From an uncultured Opitutales bacterium (GTDB lineage Bacteria > Verrucomicrobiota > Verrucomicrobiia > Opitutales > Seribacteraceae), in the NCBI GenBank assembly GCA_943787575.1, contig CALSMY010000004.1, forward strand, positions 1-64,000: a DNA stretch of 64,000 bases, written 5' to 3'. Under the pieces are notes generated by a model. It was not told the origin of the DNA. It did no database searches and saw only the letters and a list, made by a program, of their open reading frames with translations. The position numbers and the translations under genes are program-made. Positions 26,312 to 35,911 of this stretch are shown piece after piece (positions within the stretch are counted from its first letter, which is position 1; each line of letters starts with the position of its first letter).

Positions 26312-28126
26312 ATGGGAAATAATAAAGAACTTTATGATCGGTCAAGAACCTGCAACATCGCATTGCTCAAATGGTTGGATAAAATGGTGGATATGTGCCA
26401 ACCGGCAAGCGTTCGTTGGTGTGACGGATCAGATGCAGAATGGAATGAATTGTGCGGCTTGATGGAGCAGAACGGATCGATGATTCGATTGGACGAAAAA
26501 AAGCGCCCAAATAGTTATCTCGTCCGATCCGATCCCCGAGATGTAGCCCGGGTGGAAAGCAGGACCTTTATATGCAGTTACGGCAAGGAAGATGCGGGTC
26601 CTACAAACAACTGGGAGGAACCGCGTAAAATGCGTGCAAAACTTAAACGTTTATTTAAGGGATGTATGGAAGGTCGGGTAATGTACCTCGTTCCCTTTTG
26701 CATGGGTCCTTTGGGGTCTCCCATTTCCCAGTATGGAGTACAGGTTACCGATTCTCCGTATGCGGTTCTCAATATGCGTATCATGACTAGAATGGGTCAG
26801 TCCGTATTAGATTCCATGGGTGAGAAAGATTTTTTTATTCCCTGCTTACATTCGGTTGGAATGCCACTGGGGGAAGGGGTTGATGATGTTCCTTGGCCTT
26901 GTGATCCCGATAATACCTACATCGTTCATTTTCCAGAACAACGGACCATTGTTTCTTACGGAAGTGGTTATGGGGGAAATGCCTTGCTTGGTAAAAAGTG
27001 CCTGGCCCTGCGCATTGCATCCTGCATGGCCCGGGACAACCAATGGATGGCTGAACACATGTTAATCCTGGGTGTGGAAAGTCCGGATGGTGAAAAGACC
27101 TATGTTGCCGGTGCATTTCCAAGTGCCTGTGGAAAAACGAATATGGCTATGCTCGTACCACCTGACAGTATGGAAGGCTGGAAGGTGACTACAGTAGGAG
27201 ATGATATTGCCTGGCTAAAGCCCGACGAAGAGGGTGGCCTTCGGGCAATCAATCCGGAAGCCGGATTTTTTGGGGTCGCTCCCGGTACTTCATGGGAAAC
27301 CAATCCCAATGCGATGGAATCGATGAAGGAGAATACAATTTTTACTAATGTTGCATTAACGGCAGATGGTGATGTGTGGTGGGAAGGATTAACTAAGGAA
27401 GCTCCCGAAGGTATCATTGATTGGCGTGGGAATCCATGGAGTCCCAGTTCGGAAACTCCAGCCGCTCATCCAAACGCCAGGTTTACCGCTCCTGCCTCCC
27501 AATGTCCGACAATTGATAAGGACTGGGAAAATCCAATGGGTGTGCCTATTTCAGCTTTTGTTTTCGGAGGTCGGAGGATGTCAGATATTCCTTTGGTCTA
27601 CCAATCATTCAATTGGAATCATGGCGTTTACCTGGGAGCTACTTTAGCTTCCGAAACCACCGCAGCTGCAGAAGGGAAACTCGGTAATTTACGCCGGGAC
27701 CCTATGGCTATGCTTCCTTTTTGCGGATATAATATGGGAGATTATTTCCGTCACTGGATAAGGATGGGAAAAAGGTTGGAAAACAAACCCCGTATCTTTC
27801 ATGTCAATTGGTTCCGCAAAGATGAGGAAGGAAATTTTCTTTGGCCTGGCTTTCGCGAAAATATGCGGGTTTTACGATGGATGGTGGAGCGTACTTCTGG
27901 AAAAGCAAGGGCAGTTGAAGGTCCTCTTGGTTGGGCACCCCGTAAAAAGGATTTGGATTGGTCCGGTATGGAGTTTGAAGAAGATAAATGGAACGAACTT
28001 ATGAGTATTGATCCCGAAAGTTTGCGCATGCAAACCTTGAGGCATGAAGAGTTGTTCCTGCAAATATCTGAATACCTACCAAAGGAGATGCTCTTTGAGC
28101 GGGAGCTACTGGTTTCCCGTCTTTAA
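26312..28126 (+). CDS. pckG: phosphoenolpyruvate carboxykinase (GTP)
   Basis: A 604-residue GTP-type PEPCK converting oxaloacetate to phosphoenolpyruvate for gluconeogenesis. Landmarks: [19 protein letters not shown] near the N-terminus; [20 protein letters not shown]; the nucleotide P-loop [12 protein letters not shown] (about residues 268-279) with the hyper-reactive Cys; VGDDIAWL metal site; [14 protein letters not shown]; and FVFGGRR. Full family length. It stands alone on the plus strand and ends 6 nt before the stop of the convergent ctaG. Its start faces carA, with an inverted repeat just upstream. Confidence 0.96.
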   Translation: MGNNKELYDRSRTCNIALLKWLDKMVDMCQPASVRWCDGSDAEWNELCGLMEQNGSMIRLDEKKRPNSYLVRSDPRDVARVESRTFICSYGKEDAGPTNNWEEPRKMRAKLKRLFKGCMEGRVMYLVPFCMGPLGSPISQYGVQVTDSPYAVLNMRIMTRMGQSVLDSMGEKDFFIPCLHSVGMPLGEGVDDVPWPCDPDNTYIVHFPEQRTIVSYGSGYGGNALLGKKCLALRIASCMARDNQWMAEHMLILGVESPDGEKTYVAGAFPSACGKTNMAMLVPPDSMEGWKVTTVGDDIAWLKPDEEGGLRAINPEAGFFGVAPGTSWETNPNAMESMKENTIFTNVALTADGDVWWEGLTKEAPEGIIDWRGNPWSPSSETPAAHPNARFTAPASQCPTIDKDWENPMGVPISAFVFGGRRMSDIPLVYQSFNWNHGVYLGATLASETTAAAEGKLGNLRRDPMAMLPFCGYNMGDYFRHWIRMGKRLENKPRIFHVNWFRKDEEGNFLWPGFRENMRVLRWMVERTSGKARAVEGPLGWAPRKKDLDWSGMEFEEDKWNELMSIDPESLRMQTLRHEELFLQISEYLPKEMLFERELLVSRL

Positions 28127-28132
28127 AAAGAT

Positions 28133-28939
28133 TTAAGAGATTTGGCCGTTGGCCGGTTGGTTCTTTGTCCAACGGTAAAATATTGATGCAAGTACCCCAA
28201 CAGAAACCGCCATGTTCGCGACTTTCATCAAGACACCTCCAGCTTTTTGGTCTTCTAGTGGAGTAAGTTCCATGACTCGCTCGGCATAAAAGTAGGTGTC
28301 GTAGAGAACATCCTTAGAAAATGTAAGGATGGCAAAGATGGGAGTTTGGCCGAGCATCAGGGCTAGAATGTAGAGCATTTGTGGGCCAAATGCCATGCTC
28401 GGAATCCGTTTGGAGGGAGCACAAATAGGCCACCACATAAGCAGGGATACAAAAAACATCGAGAGGTGTTCAGCCATGTGCAGGGTTTTGTCGCGAATAG
28501 CGGCCTCATAAAAAGCACCCACATGCCAAAAAGAAAATACTAGAGTAAACAGAAGACCGGCAATAATCGGGTGAGCCAGAAAGCGGAGAGTCGATTCCAA
28601 TGCCGGCCGATGCCGAAGAAATTCATCAACCAAAGGTTGAGGTAGTCCCAACAGTATAAATAACGGACAGATGTACATTAAAATGTTGTGCTGGATCATG
28701 TGGGCAGAAAAAAGAAAATTTTCACCTAGCGGATCGAGTGGAGATCCAACAGCGAGATAAAAGGTAATCAGGCCTGCAGCAAACCAAAGAGAGTGTTTGG
28801 TCGAGTGAGGAAGCTCCGGGCATGCACGGATGCGAAAAGGCCCATTAAATAAGGCATAAGCCCAACCAACAAAGAGGACACCACCAATAAGAGCGGGTTC
28901 AGTATGCCAATGAAGTAAGGTGATGGGTGAGTTTTCCAT
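28133..28939 (-). CDS. ctaG: cytochrome c oxidase assembly factor (CtaG family)
   Basis: A 268-residue multi-pass membrane protein of the caa3-oxidase CtaG family (not the copper chaperone of the same name). LLHWHTEPALIGGVLFVGWAYA opens the first helix. FSAHMIQHNILMYICPLFILLGLP and HMAEHLSMFFVSLLMWWPIC are typical His-containing helices. The PLEDQKAGGVLMKVANM loop near the C-terminus is also characteristic. It is the distal gene of the oxidase operon (ctaB-C-D-E-F-G order in transcription). ATG at 28939 is chosen over an upstream in-frame TTG. It is needed for assembly of the oxidase, and the exact step is unclear in the family. Confidence 0.88.
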   Translation of the reverse strand: MENSPITLLHWHTEPALIGGVLFVGWAYALFNGPFRIRACPELPHSTKHSLWFAAGLITFYLAVGSPLDPLGENFLFSAHMIQHNILMYICPLFILLGLPQPLVDEFLRHRPALESTLRFLAHPIIAGLLFTLVFSFWHVGAFYEAAIRDKTLHMAEHLSMFFVSLLMWWPICAPSKRIPSMAFGPQMLYILALMLGQTPIFAILTFSKDVLYDTYFYAERVMELTPLEDQKAGGVLMKVANMAVSVGVLASIFYRWTKNQPANGQIS

Positions 28940-29006
28940 AGACAAGAAAACAAACTACTGGCAATCCCGCATCAAGCAACTAGCGGGCAGGAAAAAAAAG
29001 AGGTAA

Positions 29007-29690
29007 TTACTGAGCTTCAGTCCAAAAATGTTCGGAACGTACTTTCAACCTAAAGTCAGCGGAGGTAGCATTCTCTGTTAAGAGAGCAATAGTTGACTCG
29101 TCTATTTCTTCGGAACCGTCGGGATGTGAAAGCAAAAAGAATGGATTGCCTGGGTTTTTTGAATTGATCTCAATCATATCAGCTCCGCCAGTGATTCGGT
29201 ATGAAATTAAATGGGGCACAGTATTTACTTTCTTCCAATTTTTGTTTTCAAACTGTTTGGAAGATTGATGGTCTTTTTTGGCTTGAAAGTAAGTATTGTC
29301 CTGAAAGACAAAATCACCTTCCTTGTACGCTGTGTCAGACTTCCAGGATTCTTCCAGTTTGGAGACTTCAAATTTTTCGACGACAGGATGAACATCTGAC
29401 ATATAGATAACGGCAAAGTAAGTACCTAGGGCGATGACAAGACCCATTAAAAAAAGAATGGTGTTTAGTGATTTGTCCCATCTCAAATGCATGAACCACC
29501 AGACCACGCCAAAGAACTTAATAATCGAAGTAGCAAAAAGAACCCCGATTATGGACATACTCTCAAAAGTCTGCACATAAATGATGACGACTTCTATGCC
29601 AGTAATGGCGACAAGAATCATCGAGAGGTTGAAGAAGGTAAAGAAGCGCTTGCTTTCTTCGGCGACTGGGTCTTCGGAATGTCCGCTCAT
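29007..29690 (-). CDS. ctaF: cytochrome c oxidase subunit IV-like protein with periplasmic CBM5/12-like extension
   Basis: A 227-residue protein. Residues 1-105 have three transmembrane helices in the pattern of prokaryotic oxidase subunit IV (FFNLSMILVAITGIEVVIIY; FFGVVWWFMHLRWD; ILFLMGLVIALGTYFAVIYM). After the third helix comes a periplasmic tail of about 120 residues not normal for this subunit. Its first part, SWKSDTAYKEGDFVFQDNTY then FQAKKDHQSSKQFENKNWKK, has the W...Y..GD.V.....Y.AK.DH.S....W spacing of CBM5/12 (chitin-binding-like) modules. ATG 29690 (MSGHSEDP) is preferred over an upstream in-frame start at 29792 that would overlap ctaE. The module call is from pattern only. Confidence 0.72.
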   Translation of the reverse strand: MSGHSEDPVAEESKRFFTFFNLSMILVAITGIEVVIIYVQTFESMSIIGVLFATSIIKFFGVVWWFMHLRWDKSLNTILFLMGLVIALGTYFAVIYMSDVHPVVEKFEVSKLEESWKSDTAYKEGDFVFQDNTYFQAKKDHQSSKQFENKNWKKVNTVPHLISYRITGGADMIEINSKNPGNPFFLLSHPDGSEEIDESTIALLTENATSADFRLKVRSEHFWTEAQ

Positions 29691-29743
29691 GATAAGAAAA
29701 TTAAGTAAATGAAAGGGGTGTGAAGTGCGGTAATAAAAAAGGA

Positions 29744-30391
29744 CTAAAGGGCGTATTCCATCAAATATATAACGGGGAAAATGATAATCCATACAATATC
29801 AACGAAGTGCCAATATAATCCACAGATTTCAATGTCGAGGGCATGAGCCACACTCATTTTCCCAGTGAAGGAATAGGCCAACCAGCCGATAAGCCAAAAT
29901 ACACCTATGGCCACGTGGGTGCCATGTGTTCCGGTTAACACATAAAAGGTAGATCCAAAAACATGAGGTTCTCCTCGGTAGGTGGATAGCGTGAGTTCGT
30001 TGCCGGGGGCATGGATAAAGTGGGTGAATTCATATACCTGGCAGGCGAGAAAAATAGCCCCAAAAATAATGGTGCCAAAAAGCATCCAGCGCATACTTTT
30101 CAAATTCCCTTTGTGGATCGCCGATACTCCAAGTGCCATGAATAAAGAACTTGCGAGCAAAATGAAGGTACTGAAAGAAGTAAGTTCGATATCAAAGACA
30201 TCCCTGATGTCCAAAAAGTTACCTCCAACTGTGGCCGAAATCTTACGATATATAAGATGGGTGGAAATCAAAGTGCCGAAAAACATACAGTCGGAACCGA
30301 GAAATGCCCACATGAGCACTTTCTTGTTTGGAATACCCGTACTGGTGACAGGTTCGTGATGCTCGAGGGCGTGGGCGCTTGCGTCGCTCAT
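29744..30391 (-). CDS. ctaE: cytochrome c oxidase subunit III
   Basis: A 215-residue membrane protein with five predicted helices. KVLMWAFLGSDCMFFGTLIS opens the first. MALGVSAIHKGNLKSMRWML and ACQVYEFTHF follow. The family-typical FYVLTGTHGTHVAIGVFWLI and GLYWHFVDIVWIIIFPVIYL hold the conserved His and Glu/Trp. The short form (about 200 residues, five helices) goes with a subunit I that carries two extra C-terminal helices, as in caa3 oxidases, and that is seen in the neighbouring ctaD. It sits between ctaD and ctaF. Confidence 0.93.
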   Translation of the reverse strand: MSDASAHALEHHEPVTSTGIPNKKVLMWAFLGSDCMFFGTLISTHLIYRKISATVGGNFLDIRDVFDIELTSFSTFILLASSLFMALGVSAIHKGNLKSMRWMLFGTIIFGAIFLACQVYEFTHFIHAPGNELTLSTYRGEPHVFGSTFYVLTGTHGTHVAIGVFWLIGWLAYSFTGKMSVAHALDIEICGLYWHFVDIVWIIIFPVIYLMEYAL

Positions 30392-30427
30392 AAAATATAA
30401 AAATTTAAGGATGTAAAAATGATTAAA

Positions 30428-32371
30428 TTATTCGTCGTTTTCCTTGGGGAATAAATGATAACCGCCAGGTCCTTCCAGTGCCCACATAATCATTCCGATA
30501 ATTGCAACAGAACCAGCAAGGATTGGAACCGTGTAATCCCGGACTAATTCGCCACTAGGATCTATGGTGCGGTGAAAAAGCATACCCATGGCCAACCCAA
30601 ATAATCCAAGCGCAGTTACCAATGGCCACCATGATCGATCTGGCATGTGTACACCATGGTCGTCCAGCGGTTCTTTTTCAGCATGGTTTTCCCGGGGTCC
30701 ATAGTTGTTCTCCCACGCTTGGTCTCTTGCTTTGATGATAGGGGTGCGGGCAAAGTTGTATTCCTTGACTGGGGAGGAAAGTGCCCACTCAAGGGTACGT
30801 GCATCCCAGGGGTTTTTACCAGCAGGCTTTAATTTTTTGTTAAAGAAGGCAGTAACGAACTGGTAAATACCAATGACAATTCCCACACCAAGAATAAAAG
30901 CACCTATGGTGGCTATTTGATTCCAAGTTTCAAAACCGTGCCCTTCATTGTAGGTATGGGTGCGTCTTGGTTGGCCGATCATTCCAAGGTAGTGCATGGG
31001 AAAGAAAGTCAGGTTGAATCCGAGAAACATTAGAGTAAATACGAATTTGCCCAGCTTTTCATTCAACATACGTCCTGTCATTTTGGGCAACCAGAAGTAA
31101 AATCCACAAAACAATCCAAACAACGCTCCACCGATGAGTACATAATGGAAGTGGGCGACCACAAAGTAAGAGTCTTGATGTTGAGCATCAATCGGTACCG
31201 AAGAGTGCATAATACCGGTAAATCCACCGATCATAAACATGGTAATAAACCCAAGGGCAAATAGCATAGGTGTATCAAAGCGGATGCGTCCTCCCCACAT
31301 GGTTCCAATCCAGTTAAAAATTTTAACCCCAGTAGGGATTGCGATTAACATGGTAAGCATGGCAAAAGCAGAGGTCGCAACCACTCCCATACCAGTGGTG
31401 AACATGTGGTGGCTCCATACGGCAAAGCCCATGAATCCAATAATGGCACCAGAAAAAATGACTAAGCCATAACCGAATAGGGGTTTACGGGAAAATACAG
31501 GGATTACTTCAGAAACAATACCCATGGCTGGAAGGATAAGAATATAAACTTCCGGATGTCCGAAAATCCAAAATAAGTGCTGCCAAAGATGGGGCTTTCC
31601 ACCTTCTAAAAAGTCATAAAAATTGGTTCCATAAGTACGATCAAACATCAATTCAACCAAGGCAATGGTGATGGCTGGGAAAGCGAGGATGATTAAAAAA
31701 CTGACGATTAATGTCATCCAGGTAAATACGGGTAAACGCATCATCGTCATGCCTGGGGCACGCATGTTTATAATGGTCGTTATGAAATTAAAAGATGCGA
31801 GCAAAGAAGCAACTCCAAGGATTTGAAGGGAAAAGATCCAAAAGTCTGGACCCATATCTCCAATAACTTCTGCAAAGCGGGTGTCGGTAAGCGGTGCATA
31901 ACCAAACCATCCGATAGCTGGGGATCCACCAGTGAAAAACCAACTAAGATTAAGAATGAGCCCGCCTCCCACAAAGCACCATAGACTGAGTGCATTCATT
32001 CGGGGGAAGGCAACATCTCTGGCTCCAATCTGTAGGGGCATAATGAAATTAAAAAAGGCAGCACTCAAAGGCATGATGACCAAGAACACCATGGTCGTTC
32101 CATGCATAGTAAACATTTGATTGTATTGGCGGTTGGTCAATACATCCATGTTGTGATCCCATAATTGAGAGCGTATAAGAAGGGCTTCGAGCCCACCAAC
32201 AATTAGAAAGAACAGGGCGGTCATACCATACATCAAGCCGATCTTTTTGTGATCGATGGTTGTCAGCCAGTCAACAAGACCAGTTGTGTGTTGACCAGGT
32301 CTTGGAAAGACTTGTGTCTTGGCCTTGTTTTCAGAGTCAGGAGCGAGGTATTTGATCGATTCAGTAGCCAT
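30428..32371 (-). CDS. ctaD: cytochrome c oxidase subunit I (caa3 type)
   Basis: A 647-residue haem-copper oxidase catalytic subunit, proton-pumping terminal oxidase of the inner membrane. Conserved histidine blocks: FTMHGTTMVFLVIMPL (low-spin haem a ligand), IFGHPEVYILILPAMG (CuB His with the cross-linked Tyr and the helix VI Glu of A1-type enzymes), VWSHHMFTTG (CuB His pair), and VAHFHYVLIGG (haem ligands). The C-terminal 90 residues add helices WWPLVTALGLFGLAMGMLF and YTVPILAGSVAIIGMIMW, the caa3-type extension that complements the short subunit III. Full length. Confidence 0.96.
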   Translation of the reverse strand: MATESIKYLAPDSENKAKTQVFPRPGQHTTGLVDWLTTIDHKKIGLMYGMTALFFLIVGGLEALLIRSQLWDHNMDVLTNRQYNQMFTMHGTTMVFLVIMPLSAAFFNFIMPLQIGARDVAFPRMNALSLWCFVGGGLILNLSWFFTGGSPAIGWFGYAPLTDTRFAEVIGDMGPDFWIFSLQILGVASLLASFNFITTIINMRAPGMTMMRLPVFTWMTLIVSFLIILAFPAITIALVELMFDRTYGTNFYDFLEGGKPHLWQHLFWIFGHPEVYILILPAMGIVSEVIPVFSRKPLFGYGLVIFSGAIIGFMGFAVWSHHMFTTGMGVVATSAFAMLTMLIAIPTGVKIFNWIGTMWGGRIRFDTPMLFALGFITMFMIGGFTGIMHSSVPIDAQHQDSYFVVAHFHYVLIGGALFGLFCGFYFWLPKMTGRMLNEKLGKFVFTLMFLGFNLTFFPMHYLGMIGQPRRTHTYNEGHGFETWNQIATIGAFILGVGIVIGIYQFVTAFFNKKLKPAGKNPWDARTLEWALSSPVKEYNFARTPIIKARDQAWENNYGPRENHAEKEPLDDHGVHMPDRSWWPLVTALGLFGLAMGMLFHRTIDPSGELVRDYTVPILAGSVAIIGMIMWALEGPGGYHLFPKENDE

Positions 32372-32406
32372 GGCGATTCGTATGTTTGGTCGGTGCTAGA
32401 AAGGTT

Positions 32407-33798
32407 TTAGGATTGCCCAAGAAGATAGGCAATTAATTGGTTCACTTTTTCATCATCGTCTTGAAGATTGCGGAGGGGGTGGCGATCATCTACGCCTTCT
32501 CCATTCCACATCAGGTTTCCAAATTTGATCTCATTTGAATTTTTCAGCCATTTTGAAAGGCTTTCTTCATCATTACGCATCCAACCTGCAGCGAGTGAAG
32601 TCCTAAGCCCATAAAGGGTAAGGTTTGGACCCTTTGCTCCAAGTCCAGTTCGGTTAACGGCATGACATTGCACGCATTGTAACGAGGAGAAGAGTTGTTT
32701 GCCCTTCTCATAATCGTCAGAATGGGCTTTTTCCCAGGCACCAGGAGCAACTTGAGGGGATTGACCGGGCGAGGTTTTCCGTACGGATCGGTATTCGCGA
32801 TTTGCACCGGCTCCTAATTTATTGTCAGCAAAAGAGACAAAGGAGTTCTTGTTATAAGAGGTTTTAGGATCGTAAGATTTGGTCTGGAGGTTGGGGTTTT
32901 GTGCGTTTTGAAAACGCTTAACCCATGTATCAAAATCCTCGTCGGTTTGAGCAAGAGCACGGAAAGACATATACGCATGCGAGTTCCCACAAAATTCAGC
33001 ACACTGTCCGTAGAATAAACCGCCAACAGGTTCGAATTCATCGGTGAATTTTTGTTTGGCAAATACCTTGGAGCGCATGGTGCCATCGTGGACCGCAGGC
33101 ATTGCAGTGGCGGCATCTGAATCACCCATTATTTTTTTCTGGTCTGCAATAAACCACATGAAATTTTCCTGCCCGGGCATGAGGTCCATTTTACCGGCAA
33201 GCTTGGGTACCCAAAAGCTATGGATCACATCCTCAGTGCGTAAATTAATACGCACTGCTTTGGTGGCCGGAAAAACAAGTTCATTGGCTGTGACGATACC
33301 AAATTGAGGATATTCAAATATCCAAAAGAATCTCTTGCCAGTAACATTAACCGTGATAGCTCCGTCAATTTGACTGCGGTCTAAGCCTAACTTTTCAAGG
33401 GATTCTGTATCATTGGCGTCTGGTACACGGTTGAGCAAGACAACGCCTTGAAGGGTGGGCACGGCTAAGATCACAAGAATGATAGAAGAGGCGATGATTA
33501 ATCCTGTTTCCACCATAGAATTTCCGTGGGATTGAGGGGGAATTTCCTTAGCTTCTTCGGCGGTTTTTGCTCGGTATCTCCAAAGAACATAGAGCAGGCA
33601 GCCACCGACTGTACAAAATAGAAAAATGGTGATCCAAACCGAAAGCATGAATACATCATATTGGTTTTGGGATACGAGGCCTTTGGGGTCTAGGGCAGAC
33701 TGTTTGTGATCGATACGGGAACAGCTTCCGGCGAGAAAGAGAAATAATCCGGAGAAAAGATTCCGGAGTACTGGATGTTTTGCAAGGAGTGAGATCAT
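32407..33798 (-). CDS. ctaC: cytochrome c oxidase subunit II with fused cytochrome c domain
   Basis: A 463-residue caa3-type subunit II. The N-terminus ends in a lipobox-like LFLAGSCSR, so a lipidated Cys is likely. Two transmembrane helices follow (FMLSVWITIFLFCTVGGCLLY; TGLIIASSIILVILAVP). The CuA cupredoxin domain has VIHSFWVPKLAGKMD and the ligand cluster GQCAEFCGNSHAYM (about residues 270-283). The C-terminal cytochrome c domain carries the haem motif CVQCH (LQCVQCHAVNRTG) and a Met ligand near NLMWNGEG. It receives electrons from a soluble or membrane cytochrome c. ATG 33798 is preferred over TTG 33822, which would run into ctaB. ctaB ends 7 nt upstream. Confidence 0.94.
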   Translation of the reverse strand: MISLLAKHPVLRNLFSGLFLFLAGSCSRIDHKQSALDPKGLVSQNQYDVFMLSVWITIFLFCTVGGCLLYVLWRYRAKTAEEAKEIPPQSHGNSMVETGLIIASSIILVILAVPTLQGVVLLNRVPDANDTESLEKLGLDRSQIDGAITVNVTGKRFFWIFEYPQFGIVTANELVFPATKAVRINLRTEDVIHSFWVPKLAGKMDLMPGQENFMWFIADQKKIMGDSDAATAMPAVHDGTMRSKVFAKQKFTDEFEPVGGLFYGQCAEFCGNSHAYMSFRALAQTDEDFDTWVKRFQNAQNPNLQTKSYDPKTSYNKNSFVSFADNKLGAGANREYRSVRKTSPGQSPQVAPGAWEKAHSDDYEKGKQLFSSLQCVQCHAVNRTGLGAKGPNLTLYGLRTSLAAGWMRNDEESLSKWLKNSNEIKFGNLMWNGEGVDDRHPLRNLQDDDEKVNQLIAYLLGQS

Positions 33799-33805
33799 TT
33801 TAAAA

Positions 33806-34738
33806 TCAAAGATAGCGGTCAATTACTAAGGCGGCAAAAAGGAGGGGCAGATAGATGATAGTTACGAAGAAAAGTTTCTTGGCAGAATGATCCCGGTTGT
33901 TCGATGTAAGGAATCGAATTGCTGGGAACAATAAATAAAGAGACAGAATAACAGATGAGGCAAGATAGAAGAGCCCAGGTTGGGGTTGTTGAAGTTTTAA
34001 GAAATAAGGAGAAAAAACAAAGATGGTTAATAAGATAGTGTAAACCAAACTTTTTCGAGCAATCGCCCGCCCATCAGAATCTCCAAGTTCATGAAGCTTG
34101 AACCCTCCTTTGGAATAGTCCGAGCGGAAATTCCAGGCGATGGCCATAAAATGGGGGAGCTGCCAGGTAAAAAGTATCCCAAATAATATCCAGCCATAGG
34201 TGGTCGGGGCACCTTCGGCAGCGACCCAACCAATTAAAGGAGGAAGAGCTCCCGATACGGCACCAATCTCGATGGCATATGGGCTTATTTTTTTGAAGGG
34301 TGTATAAATGAGTAAATATACAATAAGGGTAGCGAGGGTGAGAATAGCCGCCCACGGGTTTGTGCCGACCCATAGAATGTAAAGTCCCAGAGAAGATAGA
34401 GTAATTCCAAAAACCAGGGCAAATTCGGGACTGATCAGACCAGAAGGCAAGGGACGGCTGGCAGTTCGAGCCATCAAGGAATCTTCCTTTCGTTCCATCC
34501 ATTGGTTCAATGCAGCTGCACCACCTGCTGACAATGCTGTGCCAATGGTGAGGGAAATAAAAATCGCTAAATCTGCCTGAAGTGGTTCACGGACTAAATA
34601 CCCAAGGGATGCAGTGAATACAGAAAGTAAAGAAAGCCTGGGTTTTGTGAGTTCATACATGCCATGCACAGAGAAACCCGGCGAACTTGAAAGCGAGCCG
34701 GGGTGGGGCTTGGCTGGTATTGGTTTTCCTAGACTCAC
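33806..34738 (-). CDS. ctaB: protohaem IX farnesyltransferase (haem O synthase)
   Basis: A 310-residue UbiA-superfamily membrane prenyltransferase that makes haem O for the oxidase. The N-terminal LTKPRLSLLSVFTASLGYL is typical. The first Asp-rich substrate motif appears as NQWMERKEDSLMARTASRPL, and the second region as FTWQLPHFMAIAWNFRSDYS, which includes the conserved DY(S/A)xGGF. About eight helices. The start is probably GTG 34738, with ATG 34660 (MYELTKPRLS) an alternative. It is first in the oxidase operon. The haem A synthase gene ctaA is not in the window. Confidence 0.93.
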   Translation of the reverse strand: MSLGKPIPAKPHPGSLSSSPGFSVHGMYELTKPRLSLLSVFTASLGYLVREPLQADLAIFISLTIGTALSAGGAAALNQWMERKEDSLMARTASRPLPSGLISPEFALVFGITLSSLGLYILWVGTNPWAAILTLATLIVYLLIYTPFKKISPYAIEIGAVSGALPPLIGWVAAEGAPTTYGWILFGILFTWQLPHFMAIAWNFRSDYSKGGFKLHELGDSDGRAIARKSLVYTILLTIFVFSPYFLKLQQPQPGLFYLASSVILSLYLLFPAIRFLTSNNRDHSAKKLFFVTIIYLPLLFAALVIDRYL

Positions 34739-34971
34739 GTCAGTAGAATTTCTAATAGAAAATTATGATTTAGCAAACAAAAGCAAGCAAGGTGATAGAT
34801 TGCATGTTGGACATTGAAAGCTGAGCTAATAATTGAGTGCAGTTGGATTAACTATTTTTGGTTAGTAAAATTCAGAAATGAAAAGAAATTAACCTCAATT
34901 ATATAACTCAAGTGGAACTCTTTGGAGTAATTGAAATTGCCTGCCGCGTGGTTGCTGAATAGTACGGAAAT

Positions 34972-35901
34972 GTGAATATTTGCCAGGCAGTTGTTTTTAT
35001 GGTCTTTGCGTTAGCTTTGTGCTGCTGCGAAGGTCCCCCGAGCCAATTTTCAGCCAAATCGACACTCGCAGTAAATGAAGTGCGTGGAAGAGTCTTAGCT
35101 GTCGATACAAATACGAGTATGGTGAAAGTTGAAATTCTTGCCTGTGGAAAAGATCTTGAGAAGGAATGGGGCGGGGTATCTGGTTTCGAGCAGTTTTTTG
35201 CGGTTCAGCCCGGAGACTTAAATCTTTTGAATTCAAAATCAATTTTTCGAGCCTCAACTCGCAAGACCTTTACCCCGGCAAGGGGGCCGGGTTTTTTACT
35301 TAGTTGTGTCTGGCCGGATGATCGATCGGAACGTATCCGGGTTAATAATGTAAATAGATTGTTACGCAGAGACACTTTGAGTTTGGGAGATAGTATGATT
35401 CGTTCCGTTGGTGATACGCTTCCCCCTTTCGCCCTTTACGATCAAGATGGTGAAGTTTTAACGACCGATTATTTTGACGGCTCCGTGACTGTTTTAAATT
35501 TTATATTCACTCGGTGTTCGATCGCGGAGATGTGCCCTGCATCCACCATGCGTATGAAAAAACTTCAAACACTGGCCAGCCAGACCAAAGTTCCTCATGT
35601 AAAGTTTCTCTCTATAACCTTAGACCCAGAGTTTGATACCCCGGGAGTCCTCAAATCCTATGCCCGTGCCTATGATTTAAACGAACAAAACTTTCGTTTG
35701 GGCACAGCGACCAAGGCAGCCATTGACGATTTGAACCGTCAATTTGGAATTTTTCGCAAGAATATTGAGAATTTGCCACTAGACCACACGATGCGAACCA
35801 TGATTATTAATTCGAAAAGGCAAATTATATATCAATTTCCTGGGAGTCATTGGTCAGCAGAAGATTTTCTCGCTCGTTTGCCCGAAGGTTTTGAAGGTTG
35901 A
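34972..35901 (+). CDS. SCO1/SenC-type copper protein
   Basis: A 309-residue lipoprotein-like protein (FMVFALALCCCEGPP, cysteines at the end of the hydrophobic segment). The C-terminal thioredoxin-fold SCO domain is at about residues 140-305. It has VLNFIFTRCSIAEMCPAS with a C-x5-C copper site, SITLDPEFDTPGVLKSYA, and the distal His in PLDHTMRTMIINSK. SCO proteins deliver copper to the CuA site of subunit II. The N-terminal 130 residues (VRGRVLAVDTNTSMVKVEI and following) are an extra domain resembling a small copper-tolerance-type barrel. It diverges from ctaB across 233 nt, so it likely serves the neighbouring oxidase. GTG start at 34972. Confidence 0.85.
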   Translation: MNICQAVVFMVFALALCCCEGPPSQFSAKSTLAVNEVRGRVLAVDTNTSMVKVEILACGKDLEKEWGGVSGFEQFFAVQPGDLNLLNSKSIFRASTRKTFTPARGPGFLLSCVWPDDRSERIRVNNVNRLLRRDTLSLGDSMIRSVGDTLPPFALYDQDGEVLTTDYFDGSVTVLNFIFTRCSIAEMCPASTMRMKKLQTLASQTKVPHVKFLSITLDPEFDTPGVLKSYARAYDLNEQNFRLGTATKAAIDDLNRQFGIFRKNIENLPLDHTMRTMIINSKRQIIYQFPGSHWSAEDFLARLPEGFEG

Positions 35902-35911
35902 TTTCTTGATT

